A stretch of DNA of 21,132 nucleotides from a virus. Positions 1-6,330 of this stretch are shown one piece after another (position 1 is the stretch's first letter; each line of letters begins with the position of its first letter). The notes under the pieces were generated by a model. It worked only from the letters and a program-made list of their open reading frames with translations. It did no database searches and had not been told where the DNA came from. The stretch spans positions 1 to 21,132 of IMG/VR virus record IMGVR_UViG_3300009419_000126, one strand, 5' to 3'. The position numbers and the translations under genes are program-made.

Positions 1-2
1 AA

Positions 3-116
3 CGCTGGGACAATGAGAAAAAGCAAACCAACAAGCAAGGTGTGGCGGAAGAACAACTTGAAGAAACAACTCCGGACGCTGTAGCAAAAGTTGAACAACT
101 TTTTAGACACAAGTAA
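3..116 (+). CDS. 3' end of a protein of unknown function (partial)
   Basis: An open frame enters from the left edge and stops at TAA 114-116, giving the last 37 residues. They are very charged and polar (many Lys, Gln, Glu) and end in VEQLFRHK, so this is probably a helical or disordered tail. No domain can be recognised and the start lies outside the window. The gene reads rightward and converges on the leftward homing endonuclease, whose stop codon lies only 8 bases further on. It is called because the frame is open without interruption and its composition is protein-like. Function is unknown. Confidence 0.55.
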   Translation, partial: RWDNEKKQTNKQGVAEEQLEETTPDAVAKVEQLFRHK

Positions 117-124
117 ACTCAATG

Positions 125-868
125 TCAATCATTTAGAGAGCAAAACTTGCCCTTTTTGTGTCTAACTAAATTACCCTTGCCGCTACCTTCTTTGCCGCAC
201 TCACACATCCATTTCCATTGATTGATATGTGTTCCTGCATCAAGTTGCTGTTTATTTTGTAGCCTCATACGCTCTTTGTGTTCTTCTCCAAGCCAATGAT
301 GGGTGCCATCTTTCATCTTCTTTGCTGACGGATTGTTTTCACCCAAGAAGTGATGTGTGCCGTTGGCAATTCGTTTAGCATTGGTCTCTGGTCCCAGTAA
401 GTGATGTGTGCCATTAGCGACCTTCGCTATACTTGGATTGTTCTCTCCGCTAAAATTATGAGTTCCTTTAGCAATGCGTTTAGCGTTGGCACCGATGAAA
501 TTATGAGTGCCGTTAGCGAGTTGTTTATGAACTGGATTGTTTTCACCCAAAAAATGATGTGTTCCTTGTTCAATTCTCTCAAGTGCCCGTTCCCTGGCAT
601 CTTCACTTGTCCAACCAACACTGGCTCTTTTGTAGTTCATATTCAACGGGTCATCAAAATGTTGGTCAATATACTTTTCTTCAAGTAGTATAAGTTCATC
701 CAATGATGATGCCGTTGCTATGATTTCTTTGGATAAAGTGGATTTGTCTTTAATGCCAGAAACCCAATTACCGGAACCTAAATATCCGTCATCAATGTTT
801 TCTGTTTGGTGTCTGCCGATGTAGAAACGGCCGTTTGTATGAGTGGTTTTATAGATGTATAAATACAT
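125..868 (-). CDS. GIY-YIG homing endonuclease with GTHHF repeats
   Basis: Predicted free-standing nuclease of 247 residues. The N-terminus carries the GIY-YIG fold signature: YIY at residues 4-6, YIG at 16-18 followed by Arg19, then GYLGSG near 28-33 and the acidic helix LLEEKYID around 61-68. Residues 102-214 hold seven copies of a G-T-H-H/N-F-x-G motif of the NUMOD3-like kind, which in this class is thought to contact DNA. The C-terminus has a possible zinc knuckle (Cys222, Cys224, His237, Cys243). An upstream TTG would add 31 residues but overlaps a rightward promoter. The ATG at 868 has AAGGAG about 10 bases before it, so I start there. The gene points against all neighbouring early genes, as expected of a mobile selfish nuclease. 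The family is clear; the target site is unknown. Confidence 0.88.
   Translation of the reverse strand: MYLYIYKTTHTNGRFYIGRHQTENIDDGYLGSGNWVSGIKDKSTLSKEIIATASSLDELILLEEKYIDQHFDDPLNMNYKRASVGWTSEDARERALERIEQGTHHFLGENNPVHKQLANGTHNFIGANAKRIAKGTHNFSGENNPSIAKVANGTHHLLGPETNAKRIANGTHHFLGENNPSAKKMKDGTHHWLGEEHKERMRLQNKQQLDAGTHINQWKWMCECGKEGSGKGNLVRHKKGKFCSLND
227..565 (-). repeat. Seven GTHHF-type modular repeats inside the homing endonuclease
   Basis: Residues 102-214 of the nuclease repeat the motif G-T-H-(H/N/I)-(F/L/W)-x-G seven times at 16-25-residue spacing, often followed by ENNP or AKRIA(N/K). Repeated DNA words for GTHHFLGENNP occur at both ends of the block. Such modular repeats are known from phage HNH and GIY-YIG nucleases as DNA-binding units. 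Copy number could vary by recombination. Confidence 0.75.
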
Positions 869-954
869 TTGCTGATTGCTCCTTGTAAAAATATAGCAGT
901 TAGAGAGGGTAGATGTTGGCGCATCGTGACCCTCACTTTTATTTATCCCAGAAC

Positions 955-983
955 TTGACAATAAATGATTTTGGTGCTATAAT
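955..983 (+). promoter_or_regulatory. Sigma70-like promoter, TTGACAATAAAT class
   Basis: The -35 box TTGACA is at 955-960 and the perfect -10 box TATAAT at 978-983, with a 17-base spacer. The spacer begins AATAAAT, as in five other promoters of this window. It should drive the 1015-2064 operon. It faces away from the homing endonuclease. Confidence 0.85.
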
Positions 984-1014
984 ATAGTCATAATGTAACA
1001 AAACGAGTCTAACT

Positions 1015-1356
1015 ATGAACATTCAAACAGTCCGTGATAACTTAAAAAATACCATTGCCGGCAAGGAAATGCTGTTAGAGACATACAAGAATCCCAGTAT
1101 CCTGACCAAGCCGATTCGTGAGACAATGGCTCATATGTTGGAAATCAACATTGACGAACTCAAGCGTATCCTCAAGGATGTGGAACAGTGTGTGTTTGAC
1201 TATGACGAATTGAAAGATGACCTGAAAGAAGCCAATGGTCGTGTTCGTCAACTTGAACGGCAAGCATCCGATGACAGTTGGATCACTAACCCAGATCGTA
1301 TGGGCGGCGGCGGTTGGACGGCAGAAGAACTTGACCCTAACAGGGGTTGGAAATGA
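1015..1356 (+). CDS. Conserved-looking phage protein, unknown function
   Basis: A soluble protein of 113 residues, first in an operon of three. Residues 1-85 look helical and charged, with a likely coiled coil in ELKDDLKEANGRVRQLERQA near 64-83. The tail is Gly/Trp-rich (MGGGGWTAEELDPNRGW). No catalytic motif is visible. The ATG lies 31 bases after the -10 box and has only a weak upstream GAG as ribosome site. Its stop codon overlaps the next start by four bases (ATGA), which implies coupled translation. Not recognised as a named family. Confidence 0.8.
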   Translation: MNIQTVRDNLKNTIAGKEMLLETYKNPSILTKPIRETMAHMLEINIDELKRILKDVEQCVFDYDELKDDLKEANGRVRQLERQASDDSWITNPDRMGGGGWTAEELDPNRGWK

Positions 1357-1751
1357 TTGTCCCGGATTTAATCAAAGCCGTTGAAGAAGGAATGAAGGTA
1401 CATACTATGATTAACGCAAAAGAAGCCCGTGAGTTAGTTGAGCAAAGTGATGCCGGCGTGAAAAGACGATTGGAACACATTGAAGTATTGATTAGAACAG
1501 AAGCCTCTTTGGGCAAGCGTGAAGTATTACTGAAGGACTATCTCTACCACGAAGACTGGATGAAGGTTGATAAGAGACCATACCGCGACCCTGAGTTTAC
1601 TCCTGTTCAACGGTTGGTTAAGACTGAACTTGAAAAAGTAGGATTCACTGTGGACATTCACGGATACCCGATCACTATCGGTGGCGGTCTTGGTAGCATG
1701 GATGACAAGCCTCGCGAGGGGCACGATTATGCCATCAGAGTTAGGTGGTAA
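1353..1751 (+). CDS. Phage protein of unknown function, translationally coupled
   Basis: A protein of 132 residues. A TTG two codons earlier is possible, but ATG 1353 has AGGGG six bases upstream and an ATGA overlap with the previous stop, so I prefer it. The first 75 residues look helical (KAVEEGMKVHTMINAKEARE). The remainder is mixed, with the strand-like stretch VGFTVDIHGYPITIGGG followed by a short loop and DYAIRVRW at the C-terminus, suggesting a small alpha/beta domain. No signal peptide or membrane segment is seen. It sits between an unknown gene and a WGR-domain gene in one transcript. Function is unknown. Confidence 0.8.
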   Translation: MIVPDLIKAVEEGMKVHTMINAKEARELVEQSDAGVKRRLEHIEVLIRTEASLGKREVLLKDYLYHEDWMKVDKRPYRDPEFTPVQRLVKTELEKVGFTVDIHGYPITIGGGLGSMDDKPREGHDYAIRVRW

Positions 1752-1752
1752 T

Positions 1753-2064
1753 ATGAAATATAATCACATTGCTTGGTGCAAAGACGAAAAGACAAATGCT
1801 GATAAAGTGTGGGGTGTGATTTGCTTACAAACACCAACATCATCTTACAATGGTGATGGTAAGTTCGTAACCTTCTGGGGTAGGCGCGGCGCGAAACTAC
1901 AGACCAAGATTTGGGAAGGTACTAACTGGGACGCTACCCAAATGTTCCTAAAAAAACAAAGCAAAGGTTATCAGTCAGTTGAAAAAGATGAATTGGATGA
2001 AGTCTATCCAGAGTTCCAGCAAGACTTAGAGAAGACAGCATTCTGGGCGACATTTAAAATATAA
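1753..2064 (+). CDS. WGR-domain-like protein
   Basis: A protein of 103 residues that fits a single WGR domain. The pattern is FWGRRG at residues 41-46, followed by LQTKIWEG and then an Ala-x-x-Met-Phe-x-Lys-Lys segment and KGYQ near 71-74. WGR domains occur in PARPs and in stand-alone bacterial and phage proteins and are linked to nucleic-acid binding. Here there is no second domain. A longer reading from GTG 1681 would overlap the previous gene by 71 bases. The ATG at 1753 follows AGGTGG and starts one base after the previous stop, so I use it. It is the last gene before a hairpin at 2070-2099. Family assignment is by motif only. Confidence 0.72.
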   Translation: MKYNHIAWCKDEKTNADKVWGVICLQTPTSSYNGDGKFVTFWGRRGAKLQTKIWEGTNWDATQMFLKKQSKGYQSVEKDELDEVYPEFQQDLEKTAFWATFKI

Positions 2065-2069
2065 ATTAC

Positions 2070-2099
2070 AAAGGCTCATAAATAACTTTATGAGCCTTT
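2070..2099 (+). terminator. Perfect 11-bp stem-loop after the WGR gene, probable terminator
   Basis: Arms 2070-2080 and 2089-2099 are perfectly complementary, with an 8-base loop. The hairpin lies five bases after a stop codon and 15 bases before the next promoter. It is followed by only TTT and then GGG, a poor U-tract. A terminator is the simplest reading; a regulatory hairpin over the ATG at 2090 is the alternative. Confidence 0.5.
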
Positions 2100-2317
2100 G
2101 GGAAAAACATCAATTGACATTTAAACGAATTGTTGCTATACTACTAACAACATTTGTATTCTTTTGGATGACAATGGATGAGGAGGATATCAGATATCCT
2201 ACAGTCACACTTGAACATAAATGTGAGATAGCATTAAGGTCACTTAATATACCCGAACATGTTAAAAAACAATGTATTAAACTACTGAAAGACAATTATG
2301 AAACTAGCCCAGATTAA
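2090..2317 (+). CDS. Small single-pass membrane protein, start uncertain
   Basis: The frame encodes 75 residues: a basic N-terminus, one hydrophobic segment (about residues 14-27, IVAILLTTFVFFW), then a charged tail with two cysteines (45 and 62) that could form a periplasmic disulfide. The composition looks like a genuine protein. However, ATG 2090 sits inside the right arm of a hairpin, has no good ribosome site, and lies upstream of a consensus promoter at 2114-2142. From that promoter only ATG 2168 (49 residues, no membrane segment) could be used. The end overlaps the next gene by 20 bases. Function is unknown. Confidence 0.5.
   Translation: MSLWEKHQLTFKRIVAILLTTFVFFWMTMDEEDIRYPTVTLEHKCEIALRSLNIPEHVKKQCIKLLKDNYETSPD
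2114..2142 (+). promoter_or_regulatory. Sigma70-like promoter inside the 2090 frame
   Basis: TTGACA at 2114-2119 and TATACT at 2137-2142 are separated by exactly 17 bases, with TG one base before the -10 box (extended -10). It is closely similar to the promoter at 5422. It should feed the envelope/glycosyltransferase operon to 5425. Confidence 0.65.
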
Positions 2318-2819
2318 TGAAGCAATGAATCATCAAATCACTGGTGGCTCTGAATATCAATGGCAATGCTTCCCTGATGCACGATTCTTAGATTACGAAA
2401 GTGATTACGCCCAGGTGTCTATATTGTATAGTACGGTAGATCAAACTGTATACCAAGCAGATACCTCGATTAAACATGATATGTGGTCAAAGGATGAAAA
2501 GCCTTATCGTTGGACTAACCCATTATTTAAAGACGCATATCTTAATGAAGCAAAAGAACGCAATATTGATCCCGACCAAGCTTGGGATGATGTTAAATGG
2601 GTTGAATTAGAAGTAGCCGAAGACTTCCTTGAGAAAGCTCAGGCTATGTTCAATGGCGATGAATGGGATAGTCGCATTCAAGTTCCGTTAGACTTAGATA
2701 ATGACTTGCTATTGCAACTTGCTATGGAAGCACATAAGCGTGATATCACACTAAATAAAATGGTCGAGATTGTATTACAAGAGGCAATCGATCATCGTGT
2801 CAACGAAACATTAGGCTGA
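2298..2819 (+). CDS. Phage protein with C-terminal ribbon-helix-helix-like segment
   Basis: A protein of 173 residues. The N-terminal half (MKLAQINEAM, then EYQWQCFPDARFLDYES) is of a kind often seen in T4-like phages of aquatic bacteria, but I know no function for it. The C-terminal 45 residues read as a ribbon-helix-helix pattern: a short strand (IQVPLDL, near 127-133), a helix (NDLLLQLAMEAHKRD) and a second helix (LNKMVEIVLQEAIDH, 152-166). That suggests DNA binding or dimerisation. The middle is acidic. The start overlaps the preceding frame by 20 bases. The next gene follows after 30 bases with its own ribosome site. Confidence 0.82.
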   Translation: MKLAQINEAMNHQITGGSEYQWQCFPDARFLDYESDYAQVSILYSTVDQTVYQADTSIKHDMWSKDEKPYRWTNPLFKDAYLNEAKERNIDPDQAWDDVKWVELEVAEDFLEKAQAMFNGDEWDSRIQVPLDLDNDLLLQLAMEAHKRDITLNKMVEIVLQEAIDHRVNETLG

Positions 2820-2849
2820 TGCGTTATATAAGTGTAACAGGAGATCGTT

Positions 2850-3206
2850 ATGAAAAAAATTCTAGTAGCATTGGCACTTGCAGTATCAGCGCCTGCATTT
2901 GCAATTGATTGTCGCAGGGGTGTTGACCATAAACATCCCGCATGTTATGGATACAGTTATGTAGATCATCGCCACATGAATCATCACCATCGTCCTACTA
3001 TTGTATACCGAAATAATGATTGGGTGGGCCCAGCTATTGTAAGTGCAATAGGAACCGCAATCGTCATTGATGTAATGAACCGTAGACAAGAAACACAAAT
3101 TGTAGTACAACCGACGGTGGGTCAATCTAATCAAATATGCACGCCGTGGACTGAAACATTGCAATCTGATGGAACGATAACACGGACTCGTACTTGTAAT
3201 CAATGA
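2850..3206 (+). CDS. Exported histidine-rich small protein
   Basis: A protein of 118 residues with a textbook Sec signal peptide (MKK, hydrophobic core, Ala-Phe-Ala at 16-18 as the cleavage site). After cleavage comes a His/Tyr-rich stretch with HRHMNHHHR near residues 41-49, which could bind a metal. Next is a Gly/Ala/Ile segment (about 59-76) that could insert in or lie on a membrane. The tail has two cysteines in CTPWTETLQSDGTITRTRTC. AGGAG is well placed before the ATG. The next gene overlaps by four bases. Likely acts in the host periplasm or envelope; the exact role is unknown. Confidence 0.82.
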   Translation: MKKILVALALAVSAPAFAIDCRRGVDHKHPACYGYSYVDHRHMNHHHRPTIVYRNNDWVGPAIVSAIGTAIVIDVMNRRQETQIVVQPTVGQSNQICTPWTETLQSDGTITRTRTCNQ

Positions 3207-3490
3207 CTGAAATATTATACGGCGTTGGCAACTGGATTAAAGAGGATTGGCGAAGTAATCCTCTTAGATGTTTCTTAGAGATATTGGCTTGGTTCTTAAG
3301 TATCGGTTGTGCTTTTACAATGATGCTTACAGTACCAACTCCCCCTTTCTTAATTCTCTATCCACTATTCATTTTGCAATGTGCAATTTTTGCATGGGCG
3401 TCATGGACACGAAAGAGTTTAGGACTTTTAGCAAACTACATGTTGTTGGTAACTATTGACAGCGTAGCACTTTTTAGGATGATGACATAA
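3203..3490 (+). CDS. Small inner-membrane protein, three predicted helices
   Basis: A protein of 95 residues, ATGA-coupled to the exported protein before it. After an amphipathic N-terminus (ILYGVGNWIKEDWRSNPLR) there are hydrophobic stretches at about 24-43, 46-66 and 74-92, separated by a short WTRKS loop. Similar short membrane proteins beginning with this Trp-rich N-terminus are familiar from T4-like aquatic phages, without known function. Its stop codon overlaps the next start by one base (TAATG). Confidence 0.8.
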   Translation: MTEILYGVGNWIKEDWRSNPLRCFLEILAWFLSIGCAFTMMLTVPTPPFLILYPLFILQCAIFAWASWTRKSLGLLANYMLLVTIDSVALFRMMT

Positions 3491-3813
3491 TGGCAACACA
3501 AATTAAAATGACAAACGATAAAACTGGTATCACCAGAGATGGATACATCGGGTTTAGTTACAGTTATTTTTTTCTAGGCATCTTTAACATGGGATGGTTA
3601 GTACCTTTATACAGAGGTGAATTGATTCTATCTCTTGTATGCTTAGTTATTCATATATTGACATTACCCTTCTGGGTAATTACCTCAGTAGTATTTGGTA
3701 TATTCTTCAACAAATTCTACACTCTTAAATTAATTGAAGAAGGTTATCGTTTTAGTGATAGTGATACAGAACTTGTATCTAGGGCTAAAACAGTTTTAGG
3801 AATGAAACAATGA
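3490..3813 (+). CDS. Small membrane protein, two predicted helices
   Basis: A protein of 107 residues. A polar N-terminus (MATQIKMTNDKTG) leads to hydrophobic stretches at about 21-37 and 46-72, then a soluble basic/acidic tail (KLIEEGYRFSDSDTE). The layout resembles small bacterial two-helix families of the DUF2628 type, but I cannot assign it. It is tied to both neighbours by 1- and 4-base overlaps, so the membrane proteins at 2850, 3203 and 3490 are made together. Confidence 0.8.
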   Translation: MATQIKMTNDKTGITRDGYIGFSYSYFFLGIFNMGWLVPLYRGELILSLVCLVIHILTLPFWVITSVVFGIFFNKFYTLKLIEEGYRFSDSDTELVSRAKTVLGMKQ

Positions 3814-4100
3814 ACATTACAACAGAATGGACTGACAAAGATTGGGATAAGTTTACTGAATGGCTTAAGGGCATGTTAGCAGTAAGCGAAGGTGTAGTCA
3901 CATTCACAAAGTCTGATGGCACTGAGCGAGTGATGAAATGTACACTAGTACCAGATCAATTACCTAAAGTTGAAATTAAAGAGGATGCAAAGCCTCGTAA
4001 AGAATCAACTACAAGTATGCGTGTATTTGATTTAGAGAAAAAAGAATGGCGTAGCTTCACCATTAAGAAAGTCAAGCAAGTTAATTTCACTATAGAATGA
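3810..4100 (+). CDS. DUF2693/WYL_2-like SH3-barrel phage protein
   Basis: A protein of 96 residues matching the pattern of the phage family DUF2693 (WYL_2, Sm-like SH3 beta-barrel): an amphipathic helix with W18, then the strand-turn-strand GVVTFTKSDGTERVMKCTL (32-50), a variable basic linker, and the closing strands MRVFDLEKKEWRSF (70-83) and IKKVKQVNF. The family is thought to act in nucleic-acid or protein binding; no enzyme activity is known to me. ATGA overlaps link it to both neighbours. Confidence 0.75.
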   Translation: MNITTEWTDKDWDKFTEWLKGMLAVSEGVVTFTKSDGTERVMKCTLVPDQLPKVEIKEDAKPRKESTTSMRVFDLEKKEWRSFTIKKVKQVNFTIE

Positions 4101-5425
4101 ACGATTTTGAGCAAGGTAACATTCACTACATGGCTAATGAGTATTACGAAGCCAGTGAATGTTACAGAAGATTTTTAGAACAAGAGCCAAACAATTATGT
4201 TGTATGGCACAATCTTGGCATTGCACTTTGTCAATTGGATCGTGATGAAGAAGCACTACAATGTTTTGAATTACCATGCTCACATAACTATGTTGAAAGT
4301 TGGTTGAGTCGTGGTACTGCACTGCGTAGTTTAGGCAGATACCGTGAAGCACTAATCACATTCGCACATACCTTTGCACTAGACCCCAAACACTCTACTG
4401 CATATAGCAATTACGGAAATACATTGCGTGAATTTGCACTACCAGAACTTGCTATCCCTTTCTTAAAGATAGCACAGGAACTAACACCTGGTAATGTTAA
4501 CTATGAGTTGAACGAATCAGTCAGTCACTTAATGAAAGGTGACTTGATTGAAGGATGGAAAAAATACAATGCAAGATGGTATTATCAAAGTGATGTTAGT
4601 TTTAAGCCTAGCATTCCTGGGCCTGAGTATGACGGCTCTCAAGATATTGTCGGTAAAAGAGTCCTCGTATATTATGAACAAGGATTCGGCGACAGTATAC
4701 AATTCATTCGATTTGCAAAGGTACTAAAAGATAAAGGTGCTGATGTTATTCTGGTAACGAAGCCACAGCTTTATGATTTGTTTAAATACAACTTTCCTGA
4801 GTTTGAAGTACTAAATTCTGATGAACAATTATCACCATATCATTATCATGTAGCATTAATGGATCTTCCTAAATGCTTCGGTACTACTATAGATACTATT
4901 CCATATCCTACTCCCTACTTAGATGTAAATGAAGGATTGAAACAGTTTTGGAAGATAAAGTTAGGACCTAAGACAAAGAAACGAATTGGTTTACTTTGGA
5001 GTCCAAATAAGATTGCCTTCATATCACGCTTTCGTAGAATTGAATTAGAACAACTACTATCCATTACAAGTGATGAATATGAATTTGTAAGTTTGTCGTA
5101 TGAAGTAGATGAACAGATATTGGAGTTGTTATCAAAATACAATGTTAAAACTTTCCATGAAGACTTATCCGGATTCTATAACACGGCAGGATTGATTAGC
5201 CAACTTGACTTGGTTATCAGTATTGATACAGTAATCCCTCACTTGAGCGGAGCAATGGGAGTTCCCACTTGGGTGATGTTAACTGACTATGGTTGTGATT
5301 GGCGTTGGTTTATGAATCGCAACGACAGTCCTTTCTATAACTGCATGAGACTATTCCGTCAGACAAATGGTGTATGGCATACAGTACTTGAATCAATCAA
5401 ACAGGAACTAAAACAGTTCGGTTGA
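4097..5425 (+). CDS. TPR protein with C-terminal GT9-like glycosyltransferase domain
   Basis: A protein of 442 residues. Residues 1-150 form about four tetratricopeptide repeats (for example YYEASECYRRFLEQEPNNYV, and RYREALITFAHTFALDP). After the linker GWKKYNARW (153-161) comes a domain resembling heptosyltransferase-like glycosyltransferases (GT9 fold). Landmarks are EQGFGDSIQFIRF at 194-206, GLLWSPN at 298-304, IDTVIPHLSGAMGVPTW at 376-392, DWRW at 401-404 and DSPFYNCMRLFRQ at 410-422. In bacteria this arrangement transfers sugars to proteins or glycans. In a phage it could modify virion proteins or host surface glycans, or protect DNA. The donor and acceptor are unknown. It ends the operon, and its TGA lies inside the -35 box of the next promoter. 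Confidence 0.87.
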   Translation: MNDFEQGNIHYMANEYYEASECYRRFLEQEPNNYVVWHNLGIALCQLDRDEEALQCFELPCSHNYVESWLSRGTALRSLGRYREALITFAHTFALDPKHSTAYSNYGNTLREFALPELAIPFLKIAQELTPGNVNYELNESVSHLMKGDLIEGWKKYNARWYYQSDVSFKPSIPGPEYDGSQDIVGKRVLVYYEQGFGDSIQFIRFAKVLKDKGADVILVTKPQLYDLFKYNFPEFEVLNSDEQLSPYHYHVALMDLPKCFGTTIDTIPYPTPYLDVNEGLKQFWKIKLGPKTKKRIGLLWSPNKIAFISRFRRIELEQLLSITSDEYEFVSLSYEVDEQILELLSKYNVKTFHEDLSGFYNTAGLISQLDLVISIDTVIPHLSGAMGVPTWVMLTDYGCDWRWFMNRNDSPFYNCMRLFRQTNGVWHTVLESIKQELKQFG

Positions 5426-5450
5426 CACTAAATAAGACTCATGCTATACT
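5422..5450 (+). promoter_or_regulatory. Sigma70-like promoter overlapping a stop codon
   Basis: TTGACA 5422-5427 and TATACT 5445-5450 with a 17-base spacer. The TGA inside the -35 box is the stop codon of the glycosyltransferase. The -10 region (TGCTATACT) is the same as at 2134-2142. It drives the small genes from 5458 on. Confidence 0.78.
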
Positions 5451-5457
5451 ATGGGTT

Positions 5458-5616
5458 ATGAAACGAGAAATACTATCCTTCAAACTTGAGCCGATGAAAC
5501 ATCGTGCCCATCGTGTGTTGTTTGACGAGAACACACCGTTCAAACCTAAGGTTGTGCAATCCAAAAAAGGTGAGTACATTCGTAAACAAAAACACCGTAA
5601 CAAAAATGAGTACTAA
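5458..5616 (+). CDS. Small basic phage protein, start uncertain
   Basis: A very basic protein of 52 residues if ATG 5458 is used. The core HRVLFDENTPFKPKVVQSKK followed by a Lys/Arg-rich tail is the part most likely conserved; it could bind nucleic acid. The TTG at 5422 is part of the promoter and is rejected. ATG 5458 sits about eight bases after the -10 box, so a transcript starting there would be nearly leaderless. ATG 5494 (40 residues) has a weak GAG upstream and a 37-base leader, and is a fair alternative. The end overlaps the next gene by 11 bases. Confidence 0.62.
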   Translation: MKREILSFKLEPMKHRAHRVLFDENTPFKPKVVQSKKGEYIRKQKHRNKNEY

Positions 5617-5857
5617 AATCTTACATGAAGATCACCGCGACTTGCTTGGTCGTGAGGTTAATGAAGGAGATGCTGTTGCATACACACATCATAATAGCCT
5701 TTATGTGGGTAAGGTTATCAAAATCACTCCCAAGCAGGTTCGTGTAATACCCATGTTAACAAATTATCGTAGTGATACGGGTTATCTAAAGTATACAAAT
5801 CAATGTGTATTAATTGGTGGCCCTGAACTTACCGCCCATTTGTTAAAAAACATGTAA
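5606..5857 (+). CDS. Small SH3/KOW-like phage protein
   Basis: A protein of 83 residues. The core LLGREVNEGDAVAYTHHNSL, then LYVGKVIKITPKQVRV, reads as a five-strand SH3/KOW-like barrel, a fold used for RNA, DNA or protein contacts. Similar sequences are familiar from T4-like aquatic phages without known function. An upstream in-frame ATG at 5504 gives a low-quality extension that fully overlaps the previous gene, so I start at 5606. There is no clear ribosome site; the 11-base overlap with the previous gene suggests coupled translation. Confidence 0.78.
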   Translation: MSTKILHEDHRDLLGREVNEGDAVAYTHHNSLYVGKVIKITPKQVRVIPMLTNYRSDTGYLKYTNQCVLIGGPELTAHLLKNM

Positions 5858-5861
5858 AAAT

Positions 5862-5890
5862 TTGACAATAAATCCAATTTCTGTTACAAT
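5862..5890 (+). promoter_or_regulatory. Sigma70-like promoter, TTGACAATAAAT class
   Basis: TTGACA 5862-5867 and TACAAT 5885-5890, 17-base spacer beginning AATAAAT. It lies four bases after the preceding stop and drives genes 5922 and 6052. Confidence 0.82.
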
Positions 5891-5921
5891 ACATGTATTG
5901 AAACGATAAGGAATTGGAAGT

Positions 5922-6068
5922 ATGAAATTCACTCTGATTACAAGTAACGGTAAAGTATTCACTTTCTTTATCAAGGCTGTAGCAGAAACTTATCAACAAG
6001 CATACGGTGGCACTCTGTTCACCGGTTCTATTCTTACTAAGGAAACACAAAATGAAACTTTCTCTTAA
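5922..6068 (+). CDS. Very small conserved-looking phage protein (48 residues)
   Basis: ATG 5922 follows AAGGAATTGGAAG and is the first start after the promoter at 5862. The product starts MKFTLITSNGKVFTF, continues with a predicted helix (KAVAETYQQAYGG) and ends with a short strand and polar tail. This strand-helix-strand pattern recurs in small proteins of T4-like aquatic phages. The last 17 bases overlap the next gene in another frame. It is shorter than usual gene-calling cut-offs but has its own promoter and ribosome site. Function is unknown. Confidence 0.72.
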   Translation: MKFTLITSNGKVFTFFIKAVAETYQQAYGGTLFTGSILTKETQNETFS

Positions 6069-6273
6069 ACAAACCGCCCTGATTCAAACAGTTAAACTGT
6101 TTGGTATTGCCATCCTATTCGCTGGCTTGGCGCATGTGGCCTTTGCCTACTTTACGGTGGTACAGATTGGCTTTGCCTTTGCTGTAGCTGTCTTGGTCGC
6201 CCTAGGCAAGATGGTCTATGATGTTGAACTGAGCAAAGCCGAACATCAGGAAACACTGAGCAAAAAGGATTGA
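6052..6273 (+). CDS. Small membrane protein, two predicted helices
   Basis: A protein of 73 residues starting at ATG 6052, preceded by AAGGAAACACAAA. An earlier start at 6007 has no ribosome site and lies deep inside the previous gene. Hydrophobic stretches at about 15-33 and 37-53 are joined by a short turn, followed by a charged tail (ELSKAEHQETLSKKD). Its TGA lies inside the -35 box of the next promoter. The likely location is the host inner membrane; function is unknown. Confidence 0.78.
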   Translation: MKLSLKQTALIQTVKLFGIAILFAGLAHVAFAYFTVVQIGFAFAVAVLVALGKMVYDVELSKAEHQETLSKKD

Positions 6274-6298
6274 CAATAAATCAAGTTGGGTATATAAT
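6270..6298 (+). promoter_or_regulatory. Sigma70-like promoter, TTGACAATAAAT class, overlapping a stop codon
   Basis: TTGACA 6270-6275 and perfect TATAAT 6293-6298, 17-base spacer. TGA 6271-6273 is the stop codon of the preceding gene. The leader ACAGTTAACTAAAGGACT is repeated after the promoter at 7525. Confidence 0.87.
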
Positions 6299-6330
6299 AG
6301 AATCTTAGACAGTTAACTAAAGGACTAGAA

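Noticed and set aside
858-865. Exact TATAAATA (T4-late-type) box on the + strand
   Set aside because: It lies at the start of the homing endonuclease coding for Tyr-Leu-Tyr-Ile on the other strand and has no + strand gene just downstream; probably chance in AT-rich codons.
869-954. Weak extended -10 (TGCTATATT on the minus strand) as a promoter for the homing endonuclease
   Set aside because: No convincing -35 box at the right distance; not enough to call a promoter.
3456-3461. TTGACA inside the 3203 membrane gene
   Set aside because: No TATAAT-like box at 16-18 bases (ATGATG there); chance match in coding sequence.
3658-3663. TTGACA inside the 3490 membrane gene
   Set aside because: The region 17 bases downstream reads TACCTC, not a -10 box; no gene start nearby.
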